Source: Paraphaeosphaeria minitans
Taxonomy: Eukaryota; Ascomycota; Dothideomycetes; Pleosporales; Didymosphaeriaceae
Length of the DNA: 64,000 bases
Reading direction: 5' to 3'
Assembly (NCBI GenBank): GCA_015832175.1
Contig: WJXW01000004.1
Coordinates: 1,922,001-1,986,000 of the forward strand
The notes under the pieces were generated by a model, which saw nothing but the letters and a program-made list of their open reading frames with translations, was not told where the DNA came from and did no database searches. Shown piece by piece: positions 59,636-64,000 of the stretch (positions are counted from its first letter, which is position 1; every line of letters begins with the position of its first letter). The position numbers and the translations under genes were made by a program.

Positions 59636-60871
59636 CCTTAATTTGCCGTCTTCTATATTGGCTTTCGATTCCGCGGTAGCACGTGTGCGAAATCGCAATG
59701 GTTTAAACGTGAAGTGATGTTGGTGGTGTTGTCGAGCCGTTCTTGATATGCGGCTCGGCGCGAGAACCAAGAACTTCGACGAAGCAAGGCTAGATAGAGT
59801 AGGTAGAAAATCCCCGCTGACACACGCTCTCAGCTCCTCCTAGCAGGTCGATTCGAAACGGAGACTTTGTTACGAGGTTTCGATCCTATAGGTAGTTTCG
59901 ACATCTACCGGGGCTGGGCGTCCTCCCTAGAGTTGGCGTTCCCCATTCGCCACCTCGCAGCCAGGCTGCCCCGCTTTGGAACTTGTGATGGAAAGTGGTA
60001 CGACTGCGGCAAGGCGCAGCTGAGGCTGACATTCCATACAGCATGAACGCTGCCTGTAGCTTCAAGCCAAGACGTATCGTGTACAGCAGTTATTCGTTCG
60101 ACTTCCCCTCGAGAAAACAAGGTAGGTCTCCCAACGGATTCCCATGCAGCAGAAATTCGCCTTGATAGGTACGGTAGGTAAACTAGCGTACGGTTCCTAT
60201 AATATATGTAGCAGCACGCGCCATTCCCACCTCACCTTGCAGCAACCGACCCACTCCCGACCCGAAGAAAAACCACCCCGCAAAGATTCCAATTCCCACA
60301 AAGATGTAAACCCCAACTCGATACGCAAAACCCCAACTTTCTGATCGCAGCAGGGATACACACAATGCACAACTCGTTTCGGGGGACGATGGCGGCCGCC
60401 CTCTCGTCGAAGCACCTGACACCGTAACCATTCAAAGCCCTAGCGCTCCTCCTTGTTTTGACTCCATCATCAGGAATTTCCTTGGCTGCCGTTCGATCGC
60501 GTCCGCATCGTCAGCCCTCGATCCCAAACGATCTTCACCGTCAGGGAGGTGTGTGATGGGAGGTGCACTCTCAAGGACGGGAGCCATGTGCTTCTAGATG
60601 CCCGAGGTGGGCAGAGATGGTTCGAGGGGTCGGAATTGGTAAAGGCAGACGGATGACTGGTTTGGGTCATGTGCGGCTTGAAGATGGTTCCATGGGAGAC
60701 TGATTAGGTATCGAATGCGAGATGGGCTTTCATGTCGAAGTTGTGGAGATTTGCTGGCGCATCTCAACGAGTTTCTCATCGGGCGATTGGAAGAAGCCGT
60801 ACATGAGCATCCCTTGCATTTCATTCTATTCAAGTAGAACCTACCCATATCTCTCAAAGTTTCTTCGGAGA
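59636..60871. other. Intergenic, no gene seen
   Basis: Between the DUF6594 gene (5' side) and the 3' end of the CHAT gene. No supported gene. TAGGTA words at 60120 and 60170. Confidence 0.5.
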
Positions 60872-63800
60872 CTATGGTCCGTAGTGCACAAAGGGAATCC
60901 AGTCGGCCCTAACCACCACGTCTTCAGGCCTGTCGCCGAGCTCATTGACACGATCTTTAGAGACTTTGATTCGGTCAACATGCCTACCATTGCCTTCAGA
61001 GCCGTTGGCATTACGATCGCGGTTGTTCTCATCCTTCAAGGCATCGCCGGGTTGCATAGCCCGCGAATATCGACCCAGTTGGATCACCACGATCTCTTCG
61101 TTATCCAATGTAACGCTATCACTAGACTTGGACAGCTCTCGCCAAGCTTTTTGGAACATCTCCCGAAGTAGCACTTGGTCAATCCACTGCTGCCTCGCCT
61201 TGTGCAGTGCCTCATGGAGAGCTTCGGCAACAGCGTCATCCGTCCATCCACGTGCCACGATCGTCTCGTACACTTTCTTTGCGACGAGCTCGCAGCGGGA
61301 ATCTGAGGCCTGCCACATGGTTCCGATGACATGGCGAAATCCAATGAGCTGACACGTACCAATCAGGTGGATGTCTTCGTCTATCAGCTGCTTAGCATCA
61401 TTAGCACCCGCCGAACAGGCTGACAGATAGGCGAGGAACGGCGGACTGTTCTGGCTGTCTTTCGCCTGATTCAGATCCAGTTCGCGCAACTTGGCCACAG
61501 TCAACAAATTGCCATTCTGCAGCACGAGACCGCTCTTGGAAGGCTCCGTGGGGTCGAGAATTCCATGACCGGCGAAATGAAAAACAGTCAAGTCGCCTCT
61601 CCCCAATGCGGCCAGGACCTGCTTTTCTTCGACCTTTTCTTGTTCTACGCTGGACAGGCCGAGTCGTTCGCAAAGCGCTCCCACGACTTTCATTTCTTTG
61701 GGCACATAGCGAAGCTTGTTCAATCCGGGGGATTCGCTTACGCCAACAAGAAGCGCACCCTGTGGACGCGTATTATATGCTTGTCTACCTTTTCTGTCAA
61801 TGAAAGAGGTCAAAGAAGAGCTGTAGGAGGATATGACATGATCCATAACAGTTGCCCCTGGGTTGCGGTAATCACCGGCAGCGTGAATAGGTAGAACGCT
61901 CAGACCTCCCGCGAGAACCCAGCAGACGCGGCGCAATTTCCCGGCAACTGCAGGCACGTAGCTGCTAAACTCTGTCGAGTCCAAGATGGGCTTTGCAACA
62001 TGGAACCACAGGAGCGCCAAAGTGGAAACCCATATGCGAGGCCTATGCGCTCTGTGGAGCGATGCAGCTTTTTCCAACTTGCTTCCATTCATATCCGGAA
62101 GTTCCAGGAACGATAAGCCGCGCTTGGTTATCACAAAAGCGTCGCTACGTTTGTTGCTGACGTTGACGACGACGACGGCCTCATCGCCAATCGTCCTCAC
62201 CACATCCGATATCAAACGGTCGTGGCTCCTCGCGGCCTCATCCCCGCCGAGACGACCACGCGTCTGAATGCGCAGTCGTGCCATGATGCCGCGGCCAAGC
62301 TCGAGAAGCTCCAGGGCACGATACTTTCTGCCGGCTTTGAGCACCGTAGCCGCGGCCTCGGACGATAAGCCGGCAATGTTCCCCAAGATGTATTGCTGAT
62401 CCGACGGGGACAGCGATTCGAGCTTGAGCGACCGGATCAGCCCCAGGGCAATTTCAAACATATCGGCTGCTTCTTCCCAGTCGTCCCTGTACGACAGCGC
62501 CAACGCTGCGTAACGCGCCCCCGAAATTCGAATCGACGGACGCGCATCCTCGCAAGCTGCGGCGTTGCGGAATTGAATAAGCGCACGGCTGAACTTGTCC
62601 TCGGAGAAGGAGCCTTTCGCCATTCGATCCAAGTAGATGAGGCCAAACTGGACGAAGAATTGGCTCTTGAAATCCAAAATGCCCTTGGGCAGAAGTCTCA
62701 GACAATCTTGCATGCACTGGTAGCGCTGGATAGGATTCTGGGCGTCTGGCAGCCCCAACATGTCTTTCCCCATGGACATGGCGTATGCGCCCAGGTACAT
62801 GAACTTTCTGCAGTCATCGTCTGGCAGTTTCTCCAGAGCTGCCTCGAATCTCTTCTTGGCCCTCTCGATGTCATCTTGCGTAATTCGTTCCCGGATGTGA
62901 TGTGAAGAAAGCTCATGGATCTGGATCAGGTACCAGTCATGCACAAGGGGAAGTGGCTGAGTCGATTTCCGTATGATTGCCAAAATCTCGTCCGCATACT
63001 TTTCCGTCATCGTCACGTAGCGCCGCTTCTGATCCTCGGATTCCGAACGGCCCACCCTCATACCGCAGCGTGCGACCAGTCTGGCCAGGATGTCGATCTG
63101 TTCGGTCTCGGTAATAGTTCTGAGGAGGGCTCCGTCGAATCTTATGGAAATGGCTGTCCATGCGGAGTCCAAGTGCTCTATGGCAGCATCGAGATCCTTC
63201 AAGGCCTTCCACTGGCCATAGAATAAGTCCAAGAGGTCGGACCTATTCCACGAGATCTGGAATCGGAATAACTCACCCGAAAACTGCGAGCATCCGTGTG
63301 AACTGGCGAGAGCATCGGTCAGGAACTCGGCAGCTTTCTTGAGATTACGGTCGTCGTCGTTCGGTGTGCTCGAGCTCCGGTCGATATAGCAGGCAGCAGC
63401 AAGTATGCGAATGCCCGTGAGGTTTTCAAAGTCGTTGACTGGTACCGTCCTCAAAGCTTCCTCACAGTATCGAATCGCCAGGTCAATGTCCACAAGCTCC
63501 CCTCGGATGTGGTAAACCGATTTGAGCCTGTTGGCCCATTCGAACAACCACAGAAACTTGATCGCCCGTATTTTCTCCTCTGCCTCGAGTACCTTGGCCA
63601 AGGCATTGCCACTTGCTGTTACAAACCTCGCTCGGCAACCGGTATCTTTGGTCTGCTCGTATCGAAAGAGGTGTGCGTGGGCCTCGATGGTTTCCTGTTG
63701 CACGGAGGAAGCGATTCCAGGTGGGAATGCTTGATTAATTCTTTCGCTGTACCCGACGCCACTTCCTGAAGCATTGTGTGACTCGATCTTAGTTACCAAC

Positions 63801-63892
63801 TCTTCCAGCATGTGTATTTCCTCGGGCGACCTAATTATCGCCTTTAGCATACCGTTTTCTAACAATAGTCCGTTCTCATATCTGATCTCCAA
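60872..63892 (-). CDS. TPR-CHAT caspase-like protease
   Basis: A 1006-codon open frame. The C-terminal 350 residues form a CHAT domain (caspase HetF associated with TPRs), clan CD cysteine protease fold: GALLVGVSESPGLNKLRY, catalytic His at about 776 in FHFAGHG and catalytic Cys at about 826 in LSACSAG, then GFRHVIGTMW. About 600 residues of helical TPR-like repeats precede it (AIRYCEEALRTVP, NLKKAAEFLTDALASS, FSRALIQFRNAAACED, WEEAADMFEIALGLI), followed by a linker helix (LELLELGRGIMARLRIQTR). Both catalytic residues are present, so it can be active. The frame opens with a TTG; the first ATG is at 63850, and an upstream exon beyond the window is possible. Known CHAT proteases cut gasdermins or other partners in cell-death and defence systems; the fungal target is unknown. 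Confidence 0.85.
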   Translation of the reverse strand: MEIRYENGLLLENGMLKAIIRSPEEIHMLEELVTKIESHNASGSGVGYSERINQAFPPGIASSVQQETIEAHAHLFRYEQTKDTGCRARFVTASGNALAKVLEAEEKIRAIKFLWLFEWANRLKSVYHIRGELVDIDLAIRYCEEALRTVPVNDFENLTGIRILAAACYIDRSSSTPNDDDRNLKKAAEFLTDALASSHGCSQFSGELFRFQISWNRSDLLDLFYGQWKALKDLDAAIEHLDSAWTAISIRFDGALLRTITETEQIDILARLVARCGMRVGRSESEDQKRRYVTMTEKYADEILAIIRKSTQPLPLVHDWYLIQIHELSSHHIRERITQDDIERAKKRFEAALEKLPDDDCRKFMYLGAYAMSMGKDMLGLPDAQNPIQRYQCMQDCLRLLPKGILDFKSQFFVQFGLIYLDRMAKGSFSEDKFSRALIQFRNAAACEDARPSIRISGARYAALALSYRDDWEEAADMFEIALGLIRSLKLESLSPSDQQYILGNIAGLSSEAAATVLKAGRKYRALELLELGRGIMARLRIQTRGRLGGDEAARSHDRLISDVVRTIGDEAVVVVNVSNKRSDAFVITKRGLSFLELPDMNGSKLEKAASLHRAHRPRIWVSTLALLWFHVAKPILDSTEFSSYVPAVAGKLRRVCWVLAGGLSVLPIHAAGDYRNPGATVMDHVISSYSSSLTSFIDRKGRQAYNTRPQGALLVGVSESPGLNKLRYVPKEMKVVGALCERLGLSSVEQEKVEEKQVLAALGRGDLTVFHFAGHGILDPTEPSKSGLVLQNGNLLTVAKLRELDLNQAKDSQNSPPFLAYLSACSAGANDAKQLIDEDIHLIGTCQLIGFRHVIGTMWQASDSRCELVAKKVYETIVARGWTDDAVAEALHEALHKARQQWIDQVLLREMFQKAWRELSKSSDSVTLDNEEIVVIQLGRYSRAMQPGDALKDENNRDRNANGSEGNGRHVDRIKVSKDRVNELGDRPEDVVVRADWIPFVHYGP

Positions 63893-64000
63893 TGTATCCT
63901 CATAGATTTTCAGTCAGCTTACAATTGTTCGGGAAGCCGCCCGCTTGGTGCCATTTCCCAACCTTTCAACGATGTAACGCTAATGCGGTGACGTGGTCCA
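63893..64000. other. Window edge upstream of CHAT gene
   Basis: Too short to show the promoter. A stop in the CHAT frame at 63910 means any further coding sequence must come by splicing, e.g. to the AG at 63904. Confidence 0.3.

Overview
The window is nuclear DNA of a filamentous ascomycete (Pezizomycotina). Evidence: dense but well-separated genes, GT-AG introns mostly of 46-75 bp with CTRAY-like branch points, and fungal families (ENA-type Na+ ATPase, WSC sensor, Atg33, Cyk3, siderophore transporter, DUF6594, fungal CHAT-TPR protein). A Dothideomycete is my guess, but the sequence alone does not prove the class. Most genes are spliced; the exon joins below were checked for reading phase by hand.

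Left part (1-24 kb), mostly housekeeping: an MFS siderophore transporter cut by the left edge, with two exact SreA-type GATA motifs upstream; the permuted GTPase Mtg1; two uncharacterised genes; a secreted M14 carboxypeptidase; two small uncharacterised genes; a secreted Cys-containing protein; an ArfGAP (Gcs1-like); a WSC-domain cell-wall sensor; a peroxisomal 2,4-dienoyl-CoA reductase ending in SKL; and, divergent from it, an Atg33-like mitophagy protein. A GA/purine tract lies at 14.5 kb and a 31-34 bp minisatellite at 20 kb.

Middle part (24-33.6 kb), accessory and the most unusual. Two families of strongly diverged units with a period of about 200-270 bp flank a lone F-box gene. At least 16 units lie on the minus strand (24.3-28.1 kb) and six on the plus strand (31.37-32.8 kb). 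Most units keep a TATA-like box about 81-96 bp upstream of a conserved ATG-containing start (ATGGGGACNAAAAAC or ATGTCTAAAAC), while what follows the start differs in every unit. A GTAC-rich cluster and a decayed GNAT acetyltransferase lie next to them.

Right part (34-64 kb): a DHA1-type MFS exporter, a six-exon secreted GH92 alpha-mannosidase, a small spliced gene, a seven-exon ENA P-type ATPase, cytosolic glutamyl-tRNA synthetase, the cytokinesis protein Cyk3 (reading frame broken by one base in a C run), a minisatellite-rich gap, a DUF6594 membrane protein with an in-frame stop, and a CHAT-TPR caspase-like protein running to the right edge. Functional links between neighbours are weak, as is usual in fungal genomes. 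The exceptions I would test are iron regulation of the siderophore transporter, the SPS19/Atg33 shared promoter, and the DUF6594/CHAT pair as accessory self/non-self or cell-death genes.
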